The position numbers were made by a program, and so were the translations under genes. Of a stretch of DNA of 64,000 nt, positions 1 to 7,808 are shown in pieces. Where the stretch lies: positions 558,001 through 622,000 of the forward strand of contig JBQJBP010000002.1 in NCBI GenBank assembly GCA_052078155.1, written 5' to 3'. Every line of letters begins with the position of its first letter. Position 1 is the first letter of the stretch. This DNA is from CAXBMB01 sp052078155 (GTDB taxonomy: Bacteria; Pseudomonadota; Alphaproteobacteria; Kiloniellales; DSM-21159). The notes under the pieces were generated by a model that worked only from the letters and a program-made list of their open reading frames with translations, did no database searches and was not told where the DNA came from.

Positions 1-2438
1 GATTTCATGGCGTCCATGTAGGTGCGGATGCCGGGGAAACGGGCGAAGTAGGCCTCGATGTACTCTTTGGCTTCTTTCTGGGCGATGCCCAGGTTCTGGG
101 CCAGTCCGAAGGCGGAAATGCCGTAGATGATGCCGAAGTTGATGGCTTTGGCCTGACGGCGAACCATCGGATCCATGTCTTCCATGGGCACACCGAAAAC
201 CTGTGAAGCGGTCATGGCGTGAATGTCGGCCCCGTCGGCGAAAGCCTCCTGCAGTTCCTTGACCTCAGCAATGTGGGCAGTCAGACGCAGTTCGATCTGA
301 GAGTAATCGACGCTCAGCAGTTTGCAGCCTTCTTCCGCCACAAAGGCCGAGCGGATCTTGCGCCCTTCTTCTGTGCGCACGGGAATGTTCTGCAGGTTGG
401 GGTCGTTGGAGGACAGGCGACCTGTGGCGGCCACAGCCTGGGAGTAAGAGGTGTGGATGCGCCCGGTCTGGGGATCAATGGCTTCCTGCAGGGCATCCGT
501 GTAGGTGGATTTCAGTTTGGCCAGCTGCCGCCAGTCCAGAACCTTCTGGGGCAGTTCGTGGCCTTGGTTGGCCAGACCTTCCAGTACGTCCGCCCCGGTG
601 GCATAAGCACCGCTTTTGCCCTTTTTACCTCCTGGCAGACCCAGCTCATCAAACAGGATTTCGCCCAGCTGTTTGGGGGACCCGATGGTAAATTCCCGTC
701 CGGCCAGCTGATGGATCTGACCGGCCAGCTCTTCAATGCGGGTGGCAAAATCGTTGGACAGACGGCGCAGCTCGTCCCGATCGGCTTTAATGCCTTCGGC
801 TTCCATGGCAGCCAGCACCGGCACCAGGGGCCGCTCCAGGGTTTCGTAAACCGTGGTCATCTTGCGGGGCACCAGCTGGGGTTTCAGCGTTTCCCAGAGG
901 GCGTAGGTGATTTCTGCATCTTCGGCGGCGTAGTCCCGGGCCTTGTCCAGCGGCACCTTGTCAAAGGTGATCTGGTTCTTGCCGCTGCCGCATACCTCCT
1001 TGAAGGGAATGGGCTTGCGGTCCAGATGCAGTTCAGCCAGTTCGTCCATGCCGTGACCATGCAGGCCGCCTTCCAGGACATAGGACAGCAGCATGGTGTC
1101 GTCGAAAGGTGCGACCTGGATGCCGGAGATGGCCTGTCCCTGGTCATCTTTAAAGGCGGCTCTGGCAAAGATGCGCGCATCGTATTTCATGTTCTGGCCG
1201 ATTTTCAGCACGGCCGGATCTTCCAGCAGGGGCTTTAAGAGGCCAAGCGCCCGGTCCCGGTCAATCTGCTTCGGCGCATCGGCGGGTCCGGCAAGGGCCA
1301 GCCCGCCAGCTTCCGCATTGGGCGATACGTGGGCCAGAGGGATGTAACAGGCCCGGGCGTTTTTCAGGCCCAGACTGATCCCGACCAGATCCACCCGCTG
1401 CACGTTGAGGCCGGTGGTTTCCGTGTCCACGGCGACCACGCCTTCCTGATTGGCTTCGGCGATCCAGCGTTTGAGGGCGTCTTCGTCCTGAACCAGTTCA
1501 TAGCTGGGTTCTGCAGAACCGGGGGTTTGCGCAGCAACATCCGCCGTCGCCCCGTCCCCATCCAGCCACTCAGTGGCCCGTTTTTTCAGGGTTCTGAATT
1601 CATACTCGTCCATGAAGTCATAGACGGTGGCCGGGTCCGGCTCTTTGCGGGTCAGATCGGCCAGGTCCAGATCCAGCGGCACGTCTTTCTTCAGCGTCAC
1701 AAGATCGAGAGAAATGCGGGCCAGATCGGCGTTCTCAATCAGTTTTTCCCGCCGTTTGGGTTGTTTGATCTCTCCGGCCCGGGTCAGCAGTTCTTCCAGT
1801 CCGCCGTATTCGGTGATCAGCTGGGCTGCTGTCTTGAGACCGATACCCGGCACACCGGGGACGTTGTCCACGGAATCCCCGGCCAGAGCCTGGACTTCCA
1901 CCACCTGCTCGGGAGTGACGCCGAACTTTTCAAACACCTCAGCGGGACCGATGGCCTTTTCCTTCATGGGGTCCAGCATGTCGACGCCGTCGGTCACCAG
2001 CTGCATCAGATCTTTGTCAGAGGAAACCACGGTCACCTGACAACCGGCGGCCCGCCCCTGTTCCGCCAGGGTGGCGATGATGTCATCGGCCTCGTAGCCG
2101 GTCATTTCGATGCAGGGCAGGTTGAAGGCCCGGGTGGCCTCCCGCACCGAGGCAAACTGCGGCACCAGATCTTCAGGTGCCGGCGGCCGGTTGGCCTTGT
2201 AGTCGGCGTAGATGTCGTTACGGAAGGTTTTGCCTTTGGCGTCAAAAACCACGGCGATGCCGTCTGCTTCGTTGGTCTTGAGCAGCTTCATCAGCATGGA
2301 GGTGAAGCCAAAGGTGGCGTTGACCGGCACCCCTTTGGAGTTGGCCGGGACCCGCACGGCAAAGTAAGCGCGGAAGATGTAGCCGGAGCCATCGATCAGA
2401 TAGAGGTGTTTGGGCGCAGACGCCTGGGGCGCGGTCAT
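1..2438 (-). CDS. polA: DNA polymerase I (3' end cut by window edge)
   Basis: Family A DNA polymerase that fills repair gaps and replaces Okazaki primers. About 812 residues are visible of roughly 930 expected; the C-terminus lies beyond position 1. Order: an N-terminal 5'-3' exonuclease (starts near HLYLIDGSGYIFRAYFAVR), a 3'-5' exonuclease whose DTETTG motif begins at D338, then the polymerase domain with the motif B signature RRQAKAINFGIIYG around residues 760-773. The Asp/Glu of the proofreading motif are present, so proofreading is probably active, unlike in Taq-type enzymes. The ATG at 2438 (MTAPQAS) was chosen because the only nearby upstream ATG, at 2457, is out of frame. An AGAGG lies about 12 nt upstream. 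Identification is very safe; only the missing end is unseen. Confidence 0.97.
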   Translation of the reverse strand, partial: MTAPQASAPKHLYLIDGSGYIFRAYFAVRVPANSKGVPVNATFGFTSMLMKLLKTNEADGIAVVFDAKGKTFRNDIYADYKANRPPAPEDLVPQFASVREATRAFNLPCIEMTGYEADDIIATLAEQGRAAGCQVTVVSSDKDLMQLVTDGVDMLDPMKEKAIGPAEVFEKFGVTPEQVVEVQALAGDSVDNVPGVPGIGLKTAAQLITEYGGLEELLTRAGEIKQPKRREKLIENADLARISLDLVTLKKDVPLDLDLADLTRKEPDPATVYDFMDEYEFRTLKKRATEWLDGDGATADVAAQTPGSAEPSYELVQDEDALKRWIAEANQEGVVAVDTETTGLNVQRVDLVGISLGLKNARACYIPLAHVSPNAEAGGLALAGPADAPKQIDRDRALGLLKPLLEDPAVLKIGQNMKYDARIFARAAFKDDQGQAISGIQVAPFDDTMLLSYVLEGGLHGHGMDELAELHLDRKPIPFKEVCGSGKNQITFDKVPLDKARDYAAEDAEITYALWETLKPQLVPRKMTTVYETLERPLVPVLAAMEAEGIKADRDELRRLSNDFATRIEELAGQIHQLAGREFTIGSPKQLGEILFDELGLPGGKKGKSGAYATGADVLEGLANQGHELPQKVLDWRQLAKLKSTYTDALQEAIDPQTGRIHTSYSQAVAATGRLSSNDPNLQNIPVRTEEGRKIRSAFVAEEGCKLLSVDYSQIELRLTAHIAEVKELQEAFADGADIHAMTASQVFGVPMEDMDPMVRRQAKAINFGIIYGISAFGLAQNLGIAQKEAKEYIEAYFARFPGIRTYMDAMK

Positions 2439-2667
2439 GGGATCGATGGCCTCTCATGGCTGGTGCAGCAGGCCGGCCCGGTCAAATACACCGGTCCGTC
2501 AGGGCAAGGGAAAGGGACAGCAGCTCGAAAGAGATGCAGCGTCAAGGATGCCTTGCTGCAGACGCGCTGTCGAGAGGGAGGGCGGTCCCTTCCTGACAAG
2601 AGCTGACGCAAGAGGATCAGTGCCAGGCTGGGGACAGGGGATCACTCAAAGGCGGGAGATCAGGTGA

Positions 2668-2844
2668 TCAGTGACCGCCGGTGACGGCCCCTTCTTTCAG
2701 AACAAAGTGCTGGCCGCAGTAAGGGCATTCGATTTCGCCCTTGCCTTCCATGTTCAGAAAGACGCGGGGGTGGCCGGAGGGGCCGGAACCGCCATCACAG
2801 GCAATGATTTCTTTTTCGACGGTAATGCTGTCCTGCGTTTGCAT
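2668..2844 (-). CDS. zf-CHCC zinc-finger protein (58 aa)
   Basis: A 58-residue protein beginning MQTQDSITVEKEIIAC. It carries the zf-CHCC pattern: Cys16, then His25 in GHPRVFLNMEG, then Cys40 and Cys43 in ECPYCGQHFVL. These four residues would bind one zinc. The family (PF10276) is related to the zinc-binding part of the mitochondrial complex I subunit NDUFS6 and is very common as a small stand-alone protein in alphaproteobacteria. The bacterial role is not established; assembly of complex I is only an inference. It reads the same way as polA, 230 bp upstream of it, and has its own plausible promoter about 110 bp before the ATG. It is too short for ordinary ORF lists but is well supported by the intact motif. 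Confidence 0.9.
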   Translation of the reverse strand: MQTQDSITVEKEIIACDGGSGPSGHPRVFLNMEGKGEIECPYCGQHFVLKEGAVTGGH

Positions 2845-2957
2845 GGGGCTCTCCTGGCAGCCTGTTAACCCGATCCTTGCCAGTTGCCGTCTGAGGTCGA
2901 TGACCGGTCAGGCATCCGTGCCGGGCTTTTGCTGGGCGGTGGTCACTGTTCAGGGCG

Positions 2958-2985
2958 ATCATACTCACCCGCGCCCGTCGATCAA
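2958..2985 (-). promoter_or_regulatory. candidate sigma-70 promoter of the zf-CHCC gene
   Basis: On the minus strand, TTGATC (2985-2980), a 16-nt spacer, then TATGAT (2963-2958). It points at the zinc-finger gene and leaves a leader of about 105 nt. The same GAGTATGATC core recurs upstream of leuC. This is motif matching only. Confidence 0.4.
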
Positions 2986-3124
2986 TACCTGCCGGTGCCT
3001 TTGCGCTGGCAACAGAGCGCGCTTGTTGGCTTCAATCAGAGGTCACAGCTCTTCGTCCCGGGTCCCGGGCTGGCAAAAGGGGGCAAAAAACCCTAAATAG
3101 GGGGCCTCTAAAAGCTAAGTCGCT

Positions 3125-3207
3125 AGAGCATGATCGGTTTAGTTGGAAGCGCATTGCGCTTTGAACTAATCCGTGAATCATCCTCTACACTATTGAAAAG
3201 AGATTCG
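3125..3207 (-). repeat. 136-bp palindromic element, partial copy
   Basis: Begins AGAGCATGATCGGTTTAG, preceded by CT so that CTAG overlaps the end, then GCGCATTGCGC and a CCGTGAATCATCCTCTA segment. It matches the right-hand 80 or so bases of the element seen complete at 17287-17422, in the opposite orientation. The left half is missing. Confidence 0.8.
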
Positions 3208-3313
3208 CGCCCTGTGGGATGCTGGCTGTTAACGCCGCATATGGGCCGCAAATTCAGGATGACAGGTTCCGCCCAAACAAGGGGGAACAGCATAACCCGA
3301 GCTGGATAAACAT

Positions 3314-4294
3314 ATGCCCAAGGCCGCCGCCACTTCTGCCCAACATCTGCCTGACTACGCGGTGGAAATTCAGGGTCTGACCAAGACTTACAAAGCTGCA
3401 GGCAAAGCCCCGGCCAAACACGCGCTGAAATCCGTGGATCTGAAGATCCCGCGTGGGTCTGTGTTTGGCCTGTTGGGCCCCAATGGTGCGGGCAAGTCGA
3501 CCATGATCAACATTCTGGCCGGCCTGGTGAACAAGACCAGCGGTACGGCCAGCATCTGGGGCTGTGACATCATTGAGGAGATGCGCCAGGCCCGGGCCGC
3601 CATCGGGGTGGTGCCTCAGGAACTCAACATCGACCCTTTCTTTACGCCCATTGAACTGCTGGAACTGCAGGCCGGTCTCTATGGCGTGCCAAGCCGGGAG
3701 CGGCGGGGCATGGAAATTCTGGAAAACCTGGGGCTGGCGGACAAAGCCCACGCCTATACCCGCACCCTGTCCGGTGGCATGCGCCGCCGCTTGATGGTGG
3801 CCAAGGCCATGGTGCACAACCCGCCTGTTCTGGTGCTGGATGAGCCCACCGCCGGGGTGGACATCGAACTGCGGCAACAGCTTTGGGCGCAGGTGCGTGA
3901 GCTGAACCGCATGGGCACCACCATCCTGCTGACCACCCACTATCTGGAAGAAGCGCAGGAACTCTGTGACACCATCGCTATCATCAACCACGGTCAGGTG
4001 ATCGCTTGCGAGCCCACGCCTCAGTTGCTGCAGCGTCTGGACAGCAAGGAACTGCACATCCAGTTGGACCGGTCTCTGGAAACCGTGCCTGCCAGCCTGG
4101 CGGATTATCATGCGGAACTGGTCCGGCCCGATTGCATTGTCTTCCACTACCGTCCCAGTGAAAGCCCGGTGGCTGCCATTCTGGATGCCTTGCGGGCTGA
4201 AGGCCTGACCGCTCTGGACCTCCGGACCGAAGAAACCGATCTGGAAGACATCTTCCTGCAGCTGACCCGCGGCAGCCACGACCATGAAAAGTAA
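3314..4294 (+). CDS. ABC-2 type transporter ATP-binding protein
   Basis: A 326-residue cytoplasmic ATPase of the DrrA/NodI/CcmA type that powers ABC-2 exporters. Walker A GPNGAGKST is at 55-63, the LSGGM signature at 152-156, Walker B LVLDEP at 173-178 and the switch histidine at H209. The C-terminal ~90 residues form the extra domain typical of ABC-2 ATPases. No ABC-2 permease gene lies next to it, so the partner must be elsewhere. The next gene, a lipoprotein hydrolase, starts 3 bp after the stop at the earliest possible start, which suggests co-transcription. The substrate cannot be predicted. Start: ATG at 3314 with an A-rich upstream stretch but no strong ribosome site. Confidence 0.93.
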   Translation: MPKAAATSAQHLPDYAVEIQGLTKTYKAAGKAPAKHALKSVDLKIPRGSVFGLLGPNGAGKSTMINILAGLVNKTSGTASIWGCDIIEEMRQARAAIGVVPQELNIDPFFTPIELLELQAGLYGVPSRERRGMEILENLGLADKAHAYTRTLSGGMRRRLMVAKAMVHNPPVLVLDEPTAGVDIELRQQLWAQVRELNRMGTTILLTTHYLEEAQELCDTIAIINHGQVIACEPTPQLLQRLDSKELHIQLDRSLETVPASLADYHAELVRPDCIVFHYRPSESPVAAILDALRAEGLTALDLRTEETDLEDIFLQLTRGSHDHEK

Positions 4295-4297
4295 CCG

Positions 4298-5584
4298 GTG
4301 AGTTTCATGGTCCTGAACGCGCAGGGGAGAGGACGATCGCCTGGGATGATGGACTGTGGAATGGCGGGCCCTGGATTAACGGGCCCTGGAATGGTTGACC
4401 GTGTTAGGACTGGAGACTGGCTCGGTCTGCGCGCTGGCCTGTTTCTGCCGTTGTTCATGCTGTTGCTGGCAGGGTGCAGCCCGCAGTGGGCGCCTCCCGG
4501 TCCCGGTTCTACGACGCCGTCTCTGGCCTGGCACCTACCGGAGGAAAAACCCCTGACCGGTCTTTCTGCTGAAACAGAAGTTAAAGCTGAAGCCAAAGAG
4601 CAGTCGGCAGCGTCGGTCCCCGGTCTGTCTGATCCCACGGCTTTGAAATGGCTGTCCCCCCGGGCGGTGGCGGCCCTTGAGGCTCATCCGCCGCAGTTTG
4701 GCAGTTTTACCGCCAATGATGGTCTGGTCTTGCCGCTGCGCAGCTGGCAGCCGACTGAAGCCGCGTCCGGTCCCCGGGGTGTTATCATCGCCGTGCATGG
4801 TTTCACGGACTATGCCAACGCCTTTTCTGATATGGCCCCCCTTTGGGCTCAGGCTGGGTATGCCGTTTATGCCTACGATCAGCGCGGATTTGGGGAGGCG
4901 CCCAATCCCGGTCTCTGGGCCGGGCAGGAGCGCATGATTCAGGACTTGCGGGATCTGGCCCAGGTGGTCCGGCAGGATCACCCGGGTCTGCCTCTCTACC
5001 TTCTGGGGGAATCGATGGGCGGGGCGGTGGTGCTGGTGGAGCAATCCAGCTCCGACGCTCTGGAGGTTGCCGGACTGGTGCTCTCTGCCCCGGCTGTCTG
5101 GGCCCGGGCCACCCAGCCCTGGTATCAGCGTGCCGGCCTGTGGCTGGCAGTTCGTCTGACCCCGGGTCTGGCCCCCACCTCCAGCGGGATCAAGATCCGC
5201 ATTTCCGACAATGACGACATGTTGCGGGCCCTTTCCCGGGATCCGCTGATGCAAAAAAGCAGCCGCATTGACCGACTGGCCGGGCTGACCGATCTGATGG
5301 ATGCGGCTCTGGATTCTGCCGGCCAGCAGAAAACCCCGCTTCTGATGCTTTACGGGCAAAAGGACGAGGTGATCCCGGCCACGCCTTCACAGCTGTTCTG
5401 GGCGGGCCTGCCGAACAAGGACCATCAGCGTCTGGCGCTCTATCCTGAAGGCTGGCATCTGCTGCTGCGGGACCTGCAGGCAGAAAGGGTGTCGCGGGAT
5501 ATCCTTGCCTGGCTGGACGATCCCACGGCTCCGTTGCCGTCTGGGCAAGAAGCGCAGGCCATACAAACCGCTGCAGAGGACTAA
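4298..5584 (+). CDS. alpha/beta hydrolase lipoprotein (monoglyceride lipase-like)
   Basis: A serine hydrolase of the lysophospholipase/monoacylglycerol lipase group (serine aminopeptidase S33 fold). From the GTG at 4298 it is 428 residues; the catalytic triad reads S239 in GESMGG, D356 in YGQKDEVIP and H387 in EGWHLL, and HGFTDYANAF is the usual oxyanion-hole strand. A lipobox, LLLAGC with Cys60, follows a hydrophobic stretch, so the protein is probably a lipoprotein facing the periplasm or outer membrane. The ATG at 4391 (MVDRVRTGDWLGLRAG) gives a normal-length signal peptide and may be the real start. It follows the ABC-2 ATPase almost without a gap. The lipid substrate is unknown. Confidence 0.85.
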   Translation: MSFMVLNAQGRGRSPGMMDCGMAGPGLTGPGMVDRVRTGDWLGLRAGLFLPLFMLLLAGCSPQWAPPGPGSTTPSLAWHLPEEKPLTGLSAETEVKAEAKEQSAASVPGLSDPTALKWLSPRAVAALEAHPPQFGSFTANDGLVLPLRSWQPTEAASGPRGVIIAVHGFTDYANAFSDMAPLWAQAGYAVYAYDQRGFGEAPNPGLWAGQERMIQDLRDLAQVVRQDHPGLPLYLLGESMGGAVVLVEQSSSDALEVAGLVLSAPAVWARATQPWYQRAGLWLAVRLTPGLAPTSSGIKIRISDNDDMLRALSRDPLMQKSSRIDRLAGLTDLMDAALDSAGQQKTPLLMLYGQKDEVIPATPSQLFWAGLPNKDHQRLALYPEGWHLLLRDLQAERVSRDILAWLDDPTAPLPSGQEAQAIQTAAED

Positions 5585-5590
5585 CGGCTC

Positions 5591-6577
5591 TTGTCTAAGA
5601 CCACGAAAGTCTCTCCTGCCCTTCGCGCGCCCACCATTGCCGACACGGGCCGGCTGTTGTTTCTGGGTGCTATCTGGGGGTCAGCCTTCCTCTGCATCGA
5701 GATCGGCCTGAACTCCATGGGGCCCTTTACCCTGACGGCCAGTCGTTTGGTGCTGTCAGCGGTACTGTTGCTGGCCATCATGAAGTTTTCCGGTCTGTCC
5801 TATCCTACCGAAGCGAGAGTTTGGGGTCGCCTGACCGTGGTCAGCCTCTTTAACTCCGCGCTGCCATTCGCCCTGATTTCCTGGGGACAGCAAACTGTGG
5901 ACTCCGCCATGGCGGCGGTGCTGATGGGGGCCGGGCCTTTGATCGGGCTGTTGCTCAATCACTTTTTCACTGGTGATGACCGATTGACGCTGGCCAAGGC
6001 TCTGGGCGTGGCGCTGGGGTTTTGCGGGGTGTTGTTGCTGTTTGGGGAAGGGGCCTGGGTGGCGCTGCAAGACAGCTGGGGGGAACAGGATCCTGCAGCC
6101 GCGTCTACTGGGGTGTTGTCGGAAAATCGCTGGGCTGTGGTTCTGGGGCAAATGGCGATCATGGGCGGAGCGGCCAGTTATGCGCTCTCAGGCCTGTTAA
6201 CCCGGGGGGTGGCTCATCTGGACACCCGGGTGGCAGCCGCCAGCATGCTGTTGCTCTCCAGCCTTTACTTTCTGCCGGTTGCCATCTGGATGGAAGGCCT
6301 GCGGCTGGAGGGTTTATCCGGGCAGTCCCTGCTGGCAGTGTTGTTCCTGGGTCTGGTCGCGTCGGGGTTTGCGACCTTGATGCGGTTTCAGATTATCAAG
6401 GACACCGGCGCGGTGTTCCTGAGCCAGGTCTCCTATCTGGTGCCTTTTTTTGGTGTGCTCTTTTCTGCCCTCTTTTTCCTGCGCCTGCCGGAAATCCAGA
6501 CCCTGATCGCCCTTGGTCTGATCCTTTGCGGCGTGGCGGTCTCACGGATTCGGAAGCAGAAGCCGGAGATCAATTAG
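5591..6577 (+). CDS. EamA/DMT-family inner-membrane exporter
   Basis: A 328-residue protein with about ten hydrophobic segments in two repeats, the pattern of the EamA (drug/metabolite transporter) family. GAIWGSAFLCIEIGL near the N-terminus and AVLMGAGPLIGLLLNHFF at the end of the first repeat are typical of the group. Members export amino acids, purines or small drugs; the substrate is not predictable here. The start is a TTG at 5591 with an AGAGGA ribosome site overlapping the end of the preceding hydrolase gene, so the two are likely co-transcribed. It is the first of three EamA genes in this window; the others are at 32358 and 55102. Confidence 0.88.
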   Translation: MSKTTKVSPALRAPTIADTGRLLFLGAIWGSAFLCIEIGLNSMGPFTLTASRLVLSAVLLLAIMKFSGLSYPTEARVWGRLTVVSLFNSALPFALISWGQQTVDSAMAAVLMGAGPLIGLLLNHFFTGDDRLTLAKALGVALGFCGVLLLFGEGAWVALQDSWGEQDPAAASTGVLSENRWAVVLGQMAIMGGAASYALSGLLTRGVAHLDTRVAAASMLLLSSLYFLPVAIWMEGLRLEGLSGQSLLAVLFLGLVASGFATLMRFQIIKDTGAVFLSQVSYLVPFFGVLFSALFFLRLPEIQTLIALGLILCGVAVSRIRKQKPEIN

Positions 6578-6667
6578 CTTGGCGGGCTTTATCCAAAGAT
6601 CAGTGCAAAATCTCTTAAAAGGCGGCTTGTCCCGTCCGGGCGCTTAAAGTAAGGTCCCGCCCGTGTT

Positions 6668-6744
6668 GGACTCGTAGCTCAGCTGGATAGAGTGCTGCCC
6701 TCCGAAGGCAGAGGTCGAAGGTTCGAATCCTTCCGGGTCCGCCA
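6668..6744 (+). tRNA. tRNA-Arg (anticodon CCG)
   Basis: A 77-nt cloverleaf. The acceptor GGACTCG pairs with CGGGTCC, followed by discriminator G and an encoded CCA. The D-loop contains AGCTCAGCTGGATAGAG. The anticodon stem CTGCC/GGCAG holds the loop CTCCGAA, giving anticodon CCG for codon CGG. The T arm is GGTTCGAATCC. A strong terminator follows at once. Confidence 0.97.
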
Positions 6745-6753
6745 TATGAAAAC

Positions 6754-6788
6754 ACCCGCTTGCGACGCCTGTCGCAGCGGGTTTTTTC
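6754..6788 (+). terminator. Rho-independent terminator after tRNA-Arg
   Basis: ACCCGCTTGCGAC and GTCGCAGCGGGT form a nearly perfect stem, followed by TTTTTT. Confidence 0.9.
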
Positions 6789-6829
6789 TTGGCCGGATGA
6801 CGCTTCACCTTCAGTCGATCACACGCTGG

Positions 6830-6875
6830 GTGCAAGCACGAAGCACTTCTAACTGACCCGAACATGCTTTAGAGG
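6830..6875 (+). repeat. degenerate right end of the palindromic element
   Basis: The segment GCACTTCTAACTGACCCGAACATGCTTTAGA resembles the conserved right end (GCGCTTCTAACTAAACCGATCATGCTCTAG) with several changes. It lies just upstream of the sulfotransferase gene, while a left-end fragment lies just downstream of it. Confidence 0.55.
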
Positions 6876-6913
6876 TTCTGTACCTTCTGCTCTCAACAAG
6901 GCAATCCCGCCCG

Positions 6914-7684
6914 ATGACCTCGCTCCATTCCTACGTGATCTGCTGCAGCCCGCGCAGCGGCAGCACGCTGCTCTGTTATCTGCTTCGTCAAACTGGCCGG
7001 GCGGGGGTGCCTGAATCCTACTTCAGCGATCTGGCCTGGTATCACCAGAATCTGCAGGTTCCGTCAGAACAGCCCGGGGCAGAGCCCGCCATCACCAAAG
7101 CCTACCTGGCAGCCATTCAAAGAGAAGGGCGCGGAGAGAGTGACTGCTTTGGTCTGCGGTTGCAGGGCCATAGCCTGGAAAGGGCCAGACAAGGTCTGCA
7201 ACAGCTCTTTCCCACGGCAGCAAACGATCGTCAGCGCCTGCGCGAGGCCCTGGGGGTGACCCGCTTTATCCATCTTTCACGTCAGGATCTGGCGGCCCAG
7301 GCCGTTTCCCGATTGAAGGCAGAGCAATCCGGTCTCTGGCATCGGCATGCCGACGGCAGGGAGCTGGAGCGGTTGAGCGCACCGCTTCCTTTTCGCTATG
7401 ACCGGCAGCGCTTGGACGAGATCATTTCGGATCTGGAACAACAAAGTAATTCCTGGCAGCGTTGGTTCCAAGCGGAGGGGATTGAGCCGCTGCAGGTGCT
7501 TTACGAAGACCTTGCCAGCGCCCCTCAGCAGGTCTTCTCCAGAGTGCTGGAGCACTTGGGGCTGACGCCGGAGCAGGCCTTGAAACTGGCCGCCCAGACC
7601 CCGCCCCCAACGGCCAAACTGGCCGATGATCTCAGTAAGAGCTGGGTGGCCCGCTACAAGTCCGAAACCGGGACGCTCGTCTAA
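6914..7684 (+). CDS. Stf0-family sulfotransferase
   Basis: A 256-residue PAPS-dependent sulfotransferase resembling mycobacterial Stf0 (trehalose 2-sulfotransferase). The 5'-phosphosulfate loop CSPRSGSTLLCYLL is at residues 11-24, followed by the family's TGRAGVPESYF stretch; GVTRFIHLSRQD is the 3'-phosphate-binding region. The acceptor is unknown, a surface sugar or lipid being the usual case. The gene stands alone between the tRNA-Arg terminator and the asd terminator and is bracketed by fragments of the palindromic element. This position next to a tRNA, without an integrase, hints at acquisition. Start: ATG at 6914. Confidence 0.9.
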   Translation: MTSLHSYVICCSPRSGSTLLCYLLRQTGRAGVPESYFSDLAWYHQNLQVPSEQPGAEPAITKAYLAAIQREGRGESDCFGLRLQGHSLERARQGLQQLFPTAANDRQRLREALGVTRFIHLSRQDLAAQAVSRLKAEQSGLWHRHADGRELERLSAPLPFRYDRQRLDEIISDLEQQSNSWQRWFQAEGIEPLQVLYEDLASAPQQVFSRVLEHLGLTPEQALKLAAQTPPPTAKLADDLSKSWVARYKSETGTLV

Positions 7685-7740
7685 AGTCAAATCGGTTTAA
7701 GTGCAGCCACGACGTGATGCCACCTGACCGGTGAATCAGG
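7685..7740 (+). repeat. left-end fragment of the palindromic element
   Basis: AGTCAAATCGGTTTAAGTG followed by CACGACGTGAT and a GTGAAT motif, matching the first ~55 bases of the element at 17287. The rest is missing. Confidence 0.7.
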
Positions 7741-7752
7741 CGCCAAACAAAA

Positions 7753-7784
7753 GAGGCCGGAAGGAATTCCCCCCGGCCTCATTG
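7753..7784 (-). terminator. terminator of asd
   Basis: Stem GAGGCCGG/CCGGCCTC with a T-rich run on the minus strand after it, 25 bp beyond the asd stop codon. Confidence 0.85.
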
Positions 7785-7808
7785 TTGTCAGTGATGGTAA
7801 AGAGTTGA

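Larger units (their letters stand above)
2845..3313. other. 469-bp divergent intergenic region
   Basis: Lies between the zf-CHCC gene (minus) and the ABC ATPase gene (plus). It holds the candidate promoter at 2958-2985 and a partial palindromic element at 3125-3207. Small ORFs here show no recognisable domain and I do not support them. Confidence 0.6.

Noticed and set aside
219..2606. Two long plus-strand reading frames (219-1238, 1329-2606) opposite polA
   Set aside because: They are antisense to a complete, motif-bearing polA, are His/Gly/Gln-rich as expected of antisense frames in GC-rich DNA, and have no ribosome sites.
3254..4285. A 343-codon minus-strand frame opposite the ABC-2 ATPase
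   Set aside because: Antisense shadow of a gene with every ABC motif intact.
6668..7684. Genomic island integrated at tRNA-Arg
   Set aside because: No integrase and no repeat of the tRNA 3' end were found; only one gene lies in the interval.
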